Positions 1-11,865 of a stretch of 64,000 nt of DNA are shown in pieces. Where the stretch lies: NCBI GenBank assembly GCA_945859605.1, contig OX243818.1:36021773-36085772 (forward strand), given 5' to 3'. Both the position numbers and the translations under genes were made by a program. The number at the start of each line of letters is the position of its first letter. The stretch's first letter is position 1. Under the pieces are notes generated by a model, which saw only the letters and a program-made list of their open reading frames with translations, searched no databases and was not told where the DNA came from. This DNA is from Lumbricus rubellus (lineage: Eukaryota > Annelida > Clitellata > Crassiclitellata > Lumbricidae).

Positions 1-510
1 AGAAGCAAAGGCATGGATAGGGACAGAGACAGAGACAGAGGCATAGAAATGGACAGAAACAGAGGCATAGAAAGGGTCAGAAACAGAAACATAGAGTAGA
101 ACACAGACAAAGACCTGAATGGGGACAGAGACAAAGCATATAATCGGGACCAACTGCATAGAACAGTCTTCCTGACCATGTGAAGATGGCACCATCTGTG
201 GAGACATTTAAATCCAGTCTCAAAACTTACCTATTCAAACAATCGTATAATTATTGACAGTAACATGTGATCCCGTGTACAGCGCCCTTTCCTTCGGCCT
301 CGGCTGAGCTACGGCGCTATATAAATCGTCTTTTTATTATATAAAGGGATAGAGACAGAGACATAGAAAGGGATAGAGACAGAGGCGTAGAGACGGTCAC
401 ACACAGGCATTAAGGCGTCATAGACAGAGGATAAACCAGAAATATTGACAGAAGCACAGTGTGGTCTGAGACAGAAGCATAGAGAGAGAGAGACATCCTC
501 ATCTTTGTCC
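1..510. repeat. Degenerate purine-rich tandem repeat
   Basis: The + strand is built from variants of GACAGAGGCATAGAAA and GGGACAGAGAC, seen at 1-135 and again at 345-490. The two blocks are separated by a LINE 3' end (about 155-345), so one array was probably split by that insertion. An open frame on the minus strand here is only the repeat read through and is not a gene. Confidence 0.75.
155..345 (+). mobile_element. 3' end of an L2/CR1-like LINE
   Basis: The + strand reads a short peptide with the motif ETFKSSLKTYLFKQSY followed by a stop. This is the usual C-terminus of L2/CR1-like reverse transcriptase ORFs. After it comes GGCGCTATATAAAT, a 3'-UTR signature shared with the LINE ends at 32.8 kb (+), 13.0 kb (-) and 4.7 kb (-). 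The rest of the element is missing (5' truncation). Confidence 0.65.
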
Positions 511-738
511 ATTTGTATGTCTGCTGCAAATTCTTTGTGTGTCTTTCATATCAACCATCATAGTCTTCCCCCCATGTGCAGGGAGCAATCATGTCAAACG
601 CCCCCGTGAGTTCAAGGCTCCTGGGGCTCCCATAATGACGTGATCATTAGTTTGCTACATCTGCGGTTTTCCGCGTAAAGGTCTTTGTGAGTCATTTTCA
701 CTAATTGACTTCCATGCCTCATTCTTCCTCCCTTTCTC

Positions 739-883
739 ATACATACATACATACATACATACATACATACATACATACATACATACATACATACATACAT
801 ACATACATACATACATACATACATACATACATACATACATACATACATACATACATACATACATACATACATACATACATACA

Positions 884-917
<34 letters not shown>

Positions 918-936
918 CATACATACCATACATCGT
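739..936. repeat. (CATA)n microsatellite
   Basis: An almost perfect tetranucleotide run of about 195 bp. Tyr/Ile/His/Thr or Met/Tyr/Val/Cys repeat frames run through it on both strands because the 4-bp unit has no stop in any frame. They are not genes. Confidence 0.97.
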
Positions 937-1069
937 GCTATTTTTTGGCTGCGTTATCACTTTCAGATCACTTTGTTTGCTGTAGTGATTGTTAACATCA
1001 TAGGCCGCATGCTTTTGTGCAAGACTTGTCTTGTTAAAGCATGTTACAAATAATAAATTGTATTGTAAA

Positions 1070-1390
1070 TTTTATACATGCATACAGAATACAGAATATA
1101 TATTCATATCTATGTATATATACATACATATACATACATGTACATATGCATGTATATATGCATGTATAATTGTATATGTATAATTGTATATATATGTACA
1201 TAATTACGCGAATACACATGTGCATACAGATATGGATATATGCATGCATATATTATATGTAAGTGTACATACATATATATAATTTTATATGTGCATTTAT
1301 ATAGACCTACGTTTATACATGTAGGCATGTATATATGTATATATATATATATGTATAATATGTTCAATTGTATGTACATGTATATAATAT
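1070..1390. repeat. AT-rich degenerate TATA/CATA repeat
   Basis: A run of short TATATGTA, CATGTATA and TACATA words without a fixed period, probably a decayed microsatellite. No gene is seen. Confidence 0.7.
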
Positions 1391-1600
1391 TAGAGTAATG
1401 GTTAACACGCTGGCCAAGAGTCCGAGAGGTAGCAGGTTCGAGCATCCGTTGGGCGGATTTGATTTGTAGGCTGCTATTAGCGCCATTGTAATTGCAAAGC
1501 TGTCTGCTCAGTTGGTATAGTTAAGTTTAATTAAGATTACTGCATAACTTGTAAATGTAAAGCGCAGTGCGTCTTGCAGCCGTTTCATTAAAGAAAAGAT
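1385..1600 (+). mobile_element. tRNA-derived SINE
   Basis: The head has an A-box-like TTAGAGTAATGG and, about 40 bases on, a B-box-like GGTTCGAGCATCC, spaced as in tRNA genes. A non-tRNA body of about 150 bp follows, and then a long (ATT)n tail. A tRNA head, unrelated body and simple-repeat tail is SINE structure. It is not a functional tRNA because no acceptor stem closes. Confidence 0.75.
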
Positions 1601-1610
1601 ATTATTATTA

Positions 1611-1697
<87 letters not shown>
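1601..1697. repeat. (ATT)n microsatellite, SINE tail
   Basis: About 32 nearly perfect ATT units directly after the SINE body. Expansion of the SINE 3' tail is the simplest origin. Poly-Ile and poly-Asn frames across it are artefacts. Confidence 0.95.
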
Positions 1698-1702
<5 letters not shown>

Positions 1703-2395
1703 CACACATGTATTGTATACATTATATATGTATATACATATACATGTATGTATGTATACTTTACATGTATATGTATATGCATAGGCTATATACCGCTGTT
1801 CATGTGTATATACACGTATATATGTATATACAAGATTATACAAATGCATACATATAATGTGTGTATATGGGTGTATGTATGTATGTATATGAATATTTAT
1901 AGAGCGCCCTAACAAGAATCTGACGAAGGCGCTATATGTGTAGCTTATATAGGCTCTATATATGTATGGTCATGTCTGTATATGTATGTATACATGATAT
2001 ATATTTATATTATACATAAGCATATCAATATGCAGAGTTGCAGACGTATAGGCCGACATATATTTATATGTTCATAAATATATGTTAGAGTCCATTCCTG
2101 TTGATGTCGACTTTTGTCGATGCCCACCCGCTGCCCCTATAGTATCGCTATTGTTGACAACCGCCTCCAAAGTGTTAAGTGGATGTAGCCTACATGTACA
2201 TGTACGTTAATAACTCTGCCGGACTGTCTGCGAAGAGTCTTCCAATCTCTTTATACATGTACATGTACGTGTACAATGTACATGTACATGCACGTGTGCA
2301 TTGCACATGTATGCAGGGCATGGTCATGTGCAAATGTGCATGTTCATGCACAAGTACAGTAAGCCTATACATATGTACATGTACATGTACCTCAG
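1698..2395. repeat. Degenerate TATATG / TACATGTA tracts
   Basis: From 1698 to about 2090 the sequence is decayed TATATGTATA. From 2190 to 2390 it is rich in the self-complementary word TACATGTACATG and relatives. A LINE-like end signature (AGCGCCC then GGCGCTATA) lies near 1903-1940. No credible gene. Confidence 0.65.
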
Positions 2396-2717
2396 AGGCC
2401 GAGGGTAGTTTACGCTTCGCGACTTAATGGATGGGACCTCAGACGCTAATGATAACTTTAATCCCTAGCGACTCGTCCCATCAGGCATGTTAGCCACGCC
2501 CATACCATTATACACACCCCGATTTTTGCCCCAATGTCCCATGAATCTCGCTTCAATTAAGGGCTTTTCTCGCTTCAATTAAGCGCTTTTATCTAAATAT
2601 AGTTGAAACATTTTTGCCTCAAAGGGATTATTGACGAAAACAGGACTGTAGGCCTATAATTAGACTGGAACCTGAAGTCGGCTCGTAGAGTTTTGCTACC
2701 CAACCCGTACCTGTAAA
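2396..2717. other. No gene recognised
   Basis: Non-repetitive host sequence. It contains a short local duplication, TCTCGCTTCAATTAAG(G/C)GC near 2546-2590. Nothing else is supported. Confidence 0.5.
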
Positions 2718-3195
2718 CATGGGCGCCCGCACATAGGGGCAAGGGGGGGCACTTGCCCCCCGCCCCTGGAAAAGTGAAACCTTTTTTTCTAACTACTACT
2801 TTTGGGTTTTTAACAAATTTCTTCGCATTAAAACACTAATGATACGAATGATAAACACAGTGAAAGTCAGAAATTTACTTTTAGAAATCTCTATAGAAAT
2901 AAATAATTATAAGCATAGTGCCCTTCATGGACCTACTTTTTAACATCTACTCTTTAACATCTACTCTTTAAAACATCTACTTTTTGAATTTTTAACAATT
3001 TTGCACTTAAGAAACTGTTCATAATAAATAAAAAAAATACACAAAATGAAACTGAGAAATTTGCATTAAGGAACCTCTTTGAAAAAATACCCTTATTCTT
3101 AATTTCCAGCGCTAATTTCTTGCGACTGAAAAATTTATCCGTGACCATCGTAAAATTTTTGCCCCCTTCTGCAAAACTTTCTGCGGGCGCCTATG
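2718..3195. mobile_element. hAT-like MITE, copy 1 (CATGGGCGCC family)
   Basis: A 478-bp element with inverted ends CATGGGCGCCCGCA and, on the other strand, CATAGGCGCCCGCA. It is flanked by a perfect 8-bp duplication, CCTGTAAA (2710-2717 and 3196-3203). An 8-bp duplication with short inverted repeats is typical of hAT elements. There is no transposase, so it is non-autonomous. Its interior is closely similar to 35443-35853. Confidence 0.9.
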
Positions 3196-3588
3196 CCTGT
3201 AAAAGTAACCGTAGGCTGTACCTATTATAGTCTTATGCCCGTCTCGTCCTGCTAGCTCAATTATTGTCTTGCAGGTATAAGCTTACCAGAGCCATACAGT
3301 ACTGTAGCCGTGCTTACTCAATCAGAAGTTCAGAACTTCATAACGAAACAATCAAACAGATACTTCGACTTAGTTCCACCAGCTTGCAGTGGAGAAAAGG
3401 AGGTTCCAAGTAATTTCCAACTTGGCTGACCTAGCCTGGTAACGAAAATATGACTCTGCTCCTTCGGCTTTCTGATGTGCATAGGGTACAGGAATAATAA
3501 TAAAGCTTAGGCAACAATACATGTATACCAACTACATAATATACATCGCCATGAAATACGCAATGTTTTCTCATTGTGTTTTATTTAG
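3196..3588 (+). other. Intron upstream of the first visible CUB exon
   Basis: The end of the intron before the first visible exon; it closes with a pyrimidine-rich TTTTATTTAG acceptor. The stretch near 3300-3350 resembles the sequence before other CUB exons (a 'GAAACAATCA' region), consistent with duplicated introns. No other gene. Confidence 0.6.
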
Positions 3589-3776
3589 TCTGTTACTATA
3601 GCTCTAGCTATAGTTACTTCAATGGACCTACTGGATCAATTGAATCGCCAAATTATCCGAGTAATTACAGCAGTTCCTTGACTAATTGCTACAGTATTAT
3701 CGCTGTCTCGGCTACAGATACGGTCGTCATCACGTTTTCTGCATTCAATACTCAGCCGGGCAATGATTACTTAACG
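3589..3776 (+). CDS. CUB-domain gene, exon 1 (first half of CUB 1)
   Basis: This exon encodes the N-terminal half of a CUB domain (first cysteine, then a YFNGPTGSIESPNYPSNY-type strand with the GxIxSPNYP signature, then the second cysteine). CUB modules are extracellular beta-sandwich domains used for protein binding. It starts after TTTATTTAG in phase 1 and ends ACG|GTATGT in phase 0, the same phases as its four paralogues. It is 15 bp longer than they are and the most diverged, with an extra Tyr/Ser-rich stretch near the start. It pairs with 15346-15508. Earlier exons and the signal peptide are not in the window. Confidence 0.82.
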
Positions 3777-4699
3777 GTATGTATTTTGTTTCCAATACAA
3801 AGTCTGCTAGACGATGAGTAATCAGGCCCGGCCTTTGGGCAAGGCGAGCGAGTCAGCCGCCTTAAATTGGGCCCCGCGCTTCCAGGGCCCCGAGCTGCTG
3901 GCTATAATTTTTACTTTGTTAAAATAATTGATAATGGTTACGTCGCCTAACAGCTATGCTCGTAGTCAATGTGCCACGTGGAGGCCCCTAATTAACTCAT
4001 TTTGCTTCAATTTTCCACATGGACATTTACAGACAAAAAAATTTGGCAGGAGATAGCAAAACACAATGGCAGTTGTGACATTTTCCCCGAGAGTTTGTAA
4101 AATGCAAACAGCAATTTTTTTAATCGAAACGTGTAGTTGCTTAACCTTTTGCAGTTTAAAAAAATTCTCCTAGCCTATAAGGTCTGAATTAAATCTAATT
4201 TACTTAGGTTAATTGTACTTTTAATTGTAATCATTCTATATTTGTATTGTATAGCCTATTCTGTAGACTGGTCCAAAATCATGAACTTCCTCAGAGTTGT
4301 GCTCCACAACCCTATTTTTTTTCTATGTCTGCCCAGTATTACATCTACCAAATTTGAGAGCAATATTATTGATGAATATCTAGTTGGTGCTCAAGGTCAT
4401 GGTGTTTTCGCCATTGAATGCATGAAATCGGTAATCTGCATGGAAGAAAAGACAACAGATTTTGAGTCTAATTAAAACATAAAATTGCAGCAAATAATGT
4501 AAAGGGTTTCGAAATGTACAATGATGCTATAGACACAGTGTCACCACAACTCTTCTTGAATTACACCTTCAGTGTCATTCACTCTCCTCTGTAATCTTCA
4601 TCAACCTGACCTTGGAGCAGGACGAATAGGTCTTCCCGTGGCGTTTCACGAACTGAAGAAGGAACTGCTTCTGCTCTTAATTTTTGTCAGTGCTGACTT
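3777..4699 (+). other. CUB gene intron, first part
   Basis: Intron sequence. A hAT-like terminus (CAGGCCCGGCCTTTGGGC) starts at 3823, with a possible partner ending at 9334. Short open frames in the 4.2-4.5 kb area show no recognisable domain. Confidence 0.55.
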
Positions 4700-5085
4700 C
4701 AATCAATCAATCAATCAATCCTAATTTATATAGCGCCCTTCAATGTAACTACTCAGAGGCGCTCCCGGCCGAGATCAAGCGTAAAAACAGTTTACAAGAG
4801 TTTGTGAAATTGGGAACAGCTTGACATAGTCAAGGGAAGTCCATTCCAGGTTGTTGGTCCAACCACAGAGAACGAACGCCTCTGCATTGTCGCAGAGCGA
4901 GTACCATTAAGCGGAACCATTAAGTCACCATGGACAGCAGAGCGCAGGGCGCTTCGGTCTATGCAAGTAGAACGGGGGAGGAAAAGCTCACACAGATAAG
5001 AGGGTGCCCAGCCTTGTAAGCATCGCCGCACTGTACTGTTACAATAAAGCAATGGCTTACTCAGCAGAGTTGTTCGCAACTGTCA
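4700..5085 (-). mobile_element. 5'-truncated L2/CR1-like LINE
   Basis: The minus strand encodes the last 95 or so residues of a reverse-transcriptase ORF. Visible motifs are CLQGWAPSYLCEL and RRSFSVVGPTTWNGLPL, which are typical of the C-terminus of this LINE group. After the coding end come the GGGCGCTATATAAATT signature and a (TTGA)n tail, seen on the + strand as repeated AATC. The frame is open to its natural end, so the copy is fairly young but heavily 5'-truncated. Confidence 0.85.
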
Positions 5086-6488
5086 TGACAAATGCAGTCA
5101 TCCAGTGATCCTCATTGAAGGGATTGTCGCACCGTTCTTTAGGATTCTTTACCAGGAGAGCTTGGGTCTTCTCATCTCCATTCAAGTCCAGAATGTCAAA
5201 GATGACAGTAGTTCTCTATGCGAAACAACACGCAAGTCCAAGAGATTCAAGGGACTCAGAAGGACGGTTGAGGCAGTTCACAGATTTGATGGATCGTAGA
5301 AAGGCGGAGGTTTGTTACCAACAGTGTTTTGACATCCATTCAAATTCTGTTGTCAAACAACCTTAGAGTCTTCTTTTTGATGGTATCCTTCCAGAGTCGC
5401 CTTCCAGAATGCCGTGATTTATTCTCAAAGAGCAGAAGTGTATGCATTAAACATATCATCTGAAACCAATTAAATTTCGCCGGTGCAGTGACACATAGTC
5501 GATGGCCTTCATATCCATGCCTTCAACCTCTCTGATGTGAAATTCGTGTAATAATAAAATGCCAAATTTCAATATCTTTGAAATGGCCAAAGCTGCAACT
5601 TCTTTGAGTGCAGACTTTAACGAGCATTAGAATTGAAGAAGTCAATCTCATTCGTTGAAAGATGACCCTGCCATGGCATGCGGTTACTCTGTGCCCTTCC
5701 CCATCAGCTAAACTTCACAGCCGCTTCTTGTCTTTACCATTATTACAATTTCCACTGAGCAAAGATAAAATTGACTCTCTTTCATCAGTTGAACAAAGTT
5801 TGGCACGCCAGTATGACTTCATTTGCAAATAAATACCAAAGTCAAGTACATCCAGTAGTAGCCAATTACTTGCAAAATCAGAATATGAACAGACACCAGA
5901 TTTCTCGCAGTTGCTGTTTCTCAGGTGAATTCAAGAAAATGCAGTTCTCGAGTTATGAGAAGGCATATTGGCAGTTGTCCTGTAAAGTCTCTACTCAATA
6001 GACAGTCATTATAATAGGCTTGGTGGTTACCACCAACTTTCTGCAGCAGCAGTGGAAACCTCATGCTTCTATCTGCTTCCATTCTTAAGTTATTTTATGT
6101 TGAATGTGGCTTCAGAGAACATTCCGTACAATTCGATGCAAATTTTCTCCTAGCTGCTCACTTTTTTATGGCATATCTCAGACAGTTTTCAAAATATATC
6201 AATAAAATTTTGTATTTGTACATCCAAAATTAATGCTGGGCAAATACATGGTAAATTTTCAGCAAAAATTAAAAGTGAGGGTGGGAAGGTCTGGTTGACC
6301 TGACATGGAATAACCCTATTATAGATATATTGATTGACCTTGAGCACCCTCTAAACATGCTACAACCTGCTCCAAATTTGGTCCACATCTCACTTAGGCG
6401 AGGTAGAACAGATGTAAACTTGTGGAGACTAGTTCTGATCAAGATGATTTTTTACCATTGTCTCGTGGACCAGTCTACTATTCTGATA
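5086..6488. other. Intron, no gene recognised
   Basis: Contains several short open frames with no domain I recognise. The texture (moderate GC, few repeats) from about 4.5 to 6.3 kb suggests a decayed insertion, possibly the inside of a large hAT element (see 3823 and 9334). I cannot support a coding call. Confidence 0.4.
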
Positions 6489-6982
6489 AATACATACATA
6501 CATACATACATACATACATACATACATACATACATACATACATACATACATACATACATACATACATACATACATACATACATACATACATACATACATA
6601 CATACATACATACATACATACATACATACATACATACATCCATACATACATACATACATACATACATACATACATACATACATACATACATCCATACATA
6701 CATACATACATACATCCATACATACATACATACATACATACATACATACATACATACATACATACATACATACATACATACATACATACATACATACATA
6801 CATACATACATACATACATACATACATACATACATACATACATACATACATACATACATACATACATACATACATACATACATACATACATACATACATA
6901 CATACATACATACATACATACATACATACATACATACATACATACATACATACATACATACATACATACATACATACATACA

Positions 6983-7012
<30 letters not shown>
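6489..7012. repeat. (CATA)n microsatellite, about 520 bp
   Basis: Near-perfect tetranucleotide array with rare CATC variants (for example near 6639, 6691 and 6715). Long frames on both strands are period-4 artefacts. Confidence 0.97.
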
Positions 7013-7016
<4 letters not shown>

Positions 7017-8007
7017 AGGGCTACGCTAAAACCATTGGGGGGGAGTAGGCTAGGCTTAGCAGACAGACACAGGGATAGACCCAGACCTAGCTGGCAAGCT
7101 CAGGGGAAGGCCTGGAGAAGCAGACTGACGCGGGGAAAACACAGGAAAGGGAAAACCACAGGCGCAGTATGAAACCACAGCGACAAGCAGACAGTGGGTA
7201 ACAGTAGCGCAGAAGACATTAACAATACCTTATAAGGAAATATCGGTTTCACATAGAGAGAGGAAGACACACGATCAGTGTAATGGATACCACCTTATAA
7301 GGAGTTAGAACGACGGGACAGGCAATAGCAAAGTAGGGAAGAAATACGATGAGTGTAGGCTAGAAAGACACACACAGAAGGTCACAGAGACGGAGTAGGA
7401 AGGTTAGACGGAGGTACGCCTAGGTATATCTCTAAGAGTATGTGTATTTGACTAAGTGACTTATAGTTCAACCACAAACTCAAAATATATTTAATATACA
7501 TGGTTTTGGCAAAGTCGCATCGATACACAGAGGTACAACAGATAGGACACAGGCACTCTAGGTAGAGGGACTTAGACAAACAATGACTTGCAATGGATAA
7601 AACGTAGACATATTTTAAATAAAACATATTAATGTAGCTTCTTATATCGCTTGTATAAAATAGTATATATTGGCCCGTTGCCTGGTATTAAGCAATCTGG
7701 ACGTTAGATTCGATCTGAGCTTTCGAGGAAGATCTCAGCGACTATAATTTCATCATAGTCGCATAATATATTAAGTTTTAGGTAGCCTCGGGAACGCCTC
7801 GAGGTGATAAAACCAAACTGAAACATTTTAGTTACGAGAGGTAGAAAGGAGATGAACAATTCAGTTAGACAGCATGTACTGTTTAAATAAACATCTGTCT
7901 GACGAATATGTTGAAATATTGAAACTCTGTTGAACTGAATAAAGAAATATTTGAAACCGAGTCAGCTAGTTCCCAAATTATATTACAATTAAGAGGAGAG
8001 CTCTTAT
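7013..8007. other. Intron between microsatellites, no gene
   Basis: From 7040 to 7400 the sequence is rich in CAGACAGACACAGG-type words. A small palindrome, CGACTATAATTTCATCATAGTCG, lies near 7739-7762. Nothing else is recognisable. Confidence 0.5.
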
Positions 8008-8818
8008 ACATACATACATACATACATACATACATACATACATACATACATACATACATACATACATACATACATACATACATACATACATACATACATA
8101 CATACATACATACATACATACATACATACATACATACATACATACATACATACATACATACATACATACATACATACATACATACATACATACATACATA
8201 CATACATACATACATACATACATACATACATACATACATACATACATACATACATACATACATACATACATACATACATACATACATACATACATACATA
8301 CATACATACATACATACATACATACAAACATACATAGATAGTACATACATACATACATACATACATACATACATACATACATAGATAGTACATACATACA
8401 TACATACATACATACATACATACATACATACATACATACATACATACATACATACATACATACATACATCCATACATACATACATACATACATACATACA
8501 TACATACATACATACATACATACATACATACATACATACATACATACATACATACATACATACATACATACATACATACATACATACAAACATACATAGA
8601 TAGTACATACATACATACATACATACATACATACATACATACATAGATAGTACATACATACATACATACATACATACATACATACATACATACATACATA
8701 CATACATACATACATACATACATACATACATACATACATACATCCATACATACATACATACATACATACATACATACATACATACATACATACATACATA
8801 CATACATACATACATACA

Positions 8819-8851
<33 letters not shown>

Positions 8852-8886
8852 TATACATACATACATAGATAGTACATACATACATA
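8008..8886. repeat. (CATA)n microsatellite with higher-order duplication
   Basis: About 880 bp of CATA units. Landmark variants occur twice in the same order: CAAACATACATAGATAGTAC near 8325 and 8587, and a second TAGATAGTAC near 8382 and 8643. This shows duplication of a block of about 262 bp. Another TAGATAGTAC is near 8866. Confidence 0.93.
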
Positions 8887-10909
8887 TTTCCCCAATCTGA
8901 CAATAATGGATATAATTGTCCTATCTTATGGGCTGCTTAAGATGGGGCACATGAGTAATTATTTTAATGATAACAGTATTATAATAGCATTCTTGGAAAA
9001 TTGTTAAACGTTTGCATGCATGCATCATTTGAGAGACAACTACGTATACATCATATCAACGTGGCTTATTTTAACATAGTGCTGCTATCAGCTCTAAAGA
9101 TATCTGAGAAATACGTTAAGTGTTCCAATTTAAGGTGACGCACCCCACCCCAACTAAAGGAGAAGGCCCATCGGATGGAAGAGTGGCGACATTGGACAGC
9201 CGAACCTGCCTAGGGGCAGAGAACCAGAAGAAGAAGACCCACCAGTGCCATAATTGACAAGAAATCAACTGCGTAAATTTATGCTTGAGGACTCGCTGCT
9301 GCTTTGGGCCACTCAGACCCTAGGGCCGGGCCTGTAATTATTAGAAAGATTTGTAATTTGTAAACTTAATGTTGAACAGTGTTACATGTGCATCAGGTTT
9401 GATAAGTGTTAAGTACATTTTTGGCGGTGGCCGCAAATCTTTATGCTAGAAAATTTCAGGCCTAGCCTATTCGCCGACCTTTTCCAGTTGCTCCACCATT
9501 ATTACGAATCACACACCATTACCTTCCTCGTTCTCCTCTATTCATCACACCACGAGGTTTCTTTCGAAATTTGAGACAATCCTTTTTCCTTAACTCTTAC
9601 CCTGTCTCATCTGAACCTCCACCCTCCAATTCTCGGCTCAGACGACACCCGCCTTTAGTAGCTGTTCCGCCCTCTTGATCCTATGGTAACTCGATCCGGA
9701 CCACCATGGACTACTGTTACGGCCAACCCTATTGACTCAACGCAGCGCTCCTGAACATGCTGGTACCCCGCGCTTGGCTTTCGAGTAGCGCTTTAGAAAT
9801 TTGGAGATTACGATTACGATCACGAATAAACATAATTATTTGCTAAACTCTCTCTATGAATTGCATAGAAAGTGTCCTGATTTTAATATGTATTTGAATA
9901 TTCCATTTAATTGCAACCCATTCGGTCGGCTGGTTGAAGCCATTGCATAAGTCTATGCTTTCAGATCGCCACACAGTCCGGTCGGCGGGTGCTTTTGTGC
10001 TGCGACGCGGAATTGTCACTGTTCCTAAAGAGATCTGTTAAGTGCAAAGGAACTTTATCGCCGGACAATTGAGCGCCACATCAGTACGCTACTATGTAGA
10101 GTTGTAGAAATAAGGGAATTATTAGTAGAAATAGATTTTGGATTGATGAAATAATTTATTCCGCAAATAGAATTAGCCTATCTTTGCGCTCAAACGTCGG
10201 TAGCCGCCCAAAGTCAGGTAGGGGAGAGTGCTCCAAGATGCCCATGCTAACGAAAATTGTGCTTTTCTAAGTTTTCCAAAAGTAGTTCATGTTTGACCCC
10301 AAGGCAAAAAGCGATCATTGATAAAACAATAACAGCAATTATAGAACTTAATTCAATAAGATCAATTGCGAAAATTTAAAACGTAGATCCTTCTAAACAC
10401 TGGGCGTCTTAGGAACCCTATACTACAAGACGCCCATAGGATGGAAATCTTGGAGCAATGAAAATTGACTAAAACAAGTGGCATTGCAATCATGCATTTT
10501 ATACTATAGCAATAAACTGCACGAGAGCTAAACAAATTGAAACAAAACTAAAATATCCTAAAGCTACAAAGCATTTCAAAACACGAGATGCAAAGATCCA
10601 ACCTCATGTTGTAAGTTATTATTGTCATTTTCACTTTAATCACTGACAGACTAACGACAAAAGTCACACACGAATTATTTGGATGTCTCTCCATCTGTAA
10701 GCCGATATTCTTCATGACACCAACTTTTATAACCTACTTCCTATATTGTATCCATTTCACTGAAGCGTTCACCGCACATTATAAATTTTTCATCTCCATA
10801 TCTTAATGAATAATGTAATGTAAATCTTCGAGAATTTCTCAGCGCCCACAGAAGCCACGTCAGGGAGACCAGCTTATTCACCGGCGCTAAGCCTACCGGT
10901 ATAGGCCTA
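8887..10909. other. Intron, mostly unassigned
   Basis: Includes a LINE 3' remnant at about 9155-9240. A hAT-like terminus, CTAGGGCCGGGCCTG, ends at 9334. From about 9470 to 9830 there is moderately GC-rich sequence ending CACGAATAAACATAATT, possibly another repeat tail. The rest is unremarkable. Confidence 0.45.
9155..9240 (+). mobile_element. LINE 3'-end remnant (EWRHW type)
   Basis: The short + strand stretch reads MEEWRHW and then AENQKKK-like codons. It is equivalent to the end of the LINE fragment at 27530-27930 on the minus strand, which has the same GAATGGCGACAT...AGAGAACCTGAAGAAGAA pattern. Only the last coding bases remain. Confidence 0.5.
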
Positions 10910-11865
10910 TCAAATCAAGTCCGCAATAGCCAGAGCTGCCGTTTTAGTTCCGGTGTCAGGTCAAAATCAGGGGAGGTCAAGCCGAGGAGACAGCGTGGTG
11001 CTACGGTGGTTGTCGGTGACGGTGGTAGTTGGGTGATGGAACCTGATTGGAATTTGGATAGGATATCTTGAAGAGTTCGGTTTTCAGTCGTGAATGGAAA
11101 GCAGCAGAGGAGAGTGCAAGCGGAAGAGAGGTTGAATTTGGATGGGAGATTGGAGAGATAGGAGGATGAGTGAACACGCGGAGTATGTTGGGAGTTCGTT
11201 CCAAAGAGCTGGTGCATCATAGACTAAGGAGTGGTTTGCAGAATTTCACAGAGGATGATGATGATGAAGGCCGAAAGAGAGAAAGATATGATGATGAGCG
11301 AGTAGACCTGGGCGGTTGTATGGTGAGTAGTTGACGAATGCAGGAAGGCTGAGAGGTCTAAAGAGCGTTGTAAGTTAGAGATTTAATTTTGTAATGGATG
11401 CGCTGAGGGATTTTTAGCCAATGAAGAGACTTAAGAACAGGAGTTATGTGGTGATGTTTGGGACTCTTAGTGACTGCGCGGGCAAGAGCATTCTGGATTG
11501 TTTGTAGGCGTTAATTTGAAGAGAGTCTATTTTATGGAAGAGTGAATTACAGTAATCGAGTGTAGAGTGAACTATTGAGTGGCTATTGTGCAGGCGGTCT
11601 TGTAGTCGAGAATTGGGCGCAGTCGGCGAAGGTAGCGATTATGCATAGGCCTATAGCAGGTGCGGGATAGCTGGGTGATATGGTCGGAAAAAGTAAGGTT
11701 TTTATCGAAAATGATTCCAAGATTGCGGACAGGAGAAGAGTATGGCGCAGAAAGAGTTGGGTCTGTTTGAGAAAAGGCAGGAAGATAGGCTAGTTTGTTT
11801 AATTACTCGCGTGGGCCAATGATGAGAAATTCTGTTTTCATGAGTAGAAGGTGGTGTCATGGTAG
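10910..11865 (-). mobile_element. Degenerate L2/CR1-like LINE (RT C-terminal third)
   Basis: Reading the minus strand with frameshifts gives, in order, KTEFLIIGPR, NLGIIFDKNLTFSDHI, DYCNSLFHKIDSLQ, LKSLHWLKIPQRIHYKI and AAFHSRLKTELFKISYP. These are the ordered C-terminal blocks of an L2/CR1-like reverse transcriptase. Several stops and frame breaks show it is dead. No 5' part is present. Confidence 0.8.

Noticed and set aside
1567..1857. Frame with a poly-Ile stretch
   Set aside because: It is the (ATT)n SINE tail plus AT-rich DNA, with no coding features.
6330..8903. Very long open frames (Tyr-Ile-His-Thr and Met-Tyr-Val-Cys repeats) on both strands
   Set aside because: They are the (CATA)n microsatellites read in every frame. 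The unit contains no stop codon, so length means nothing.
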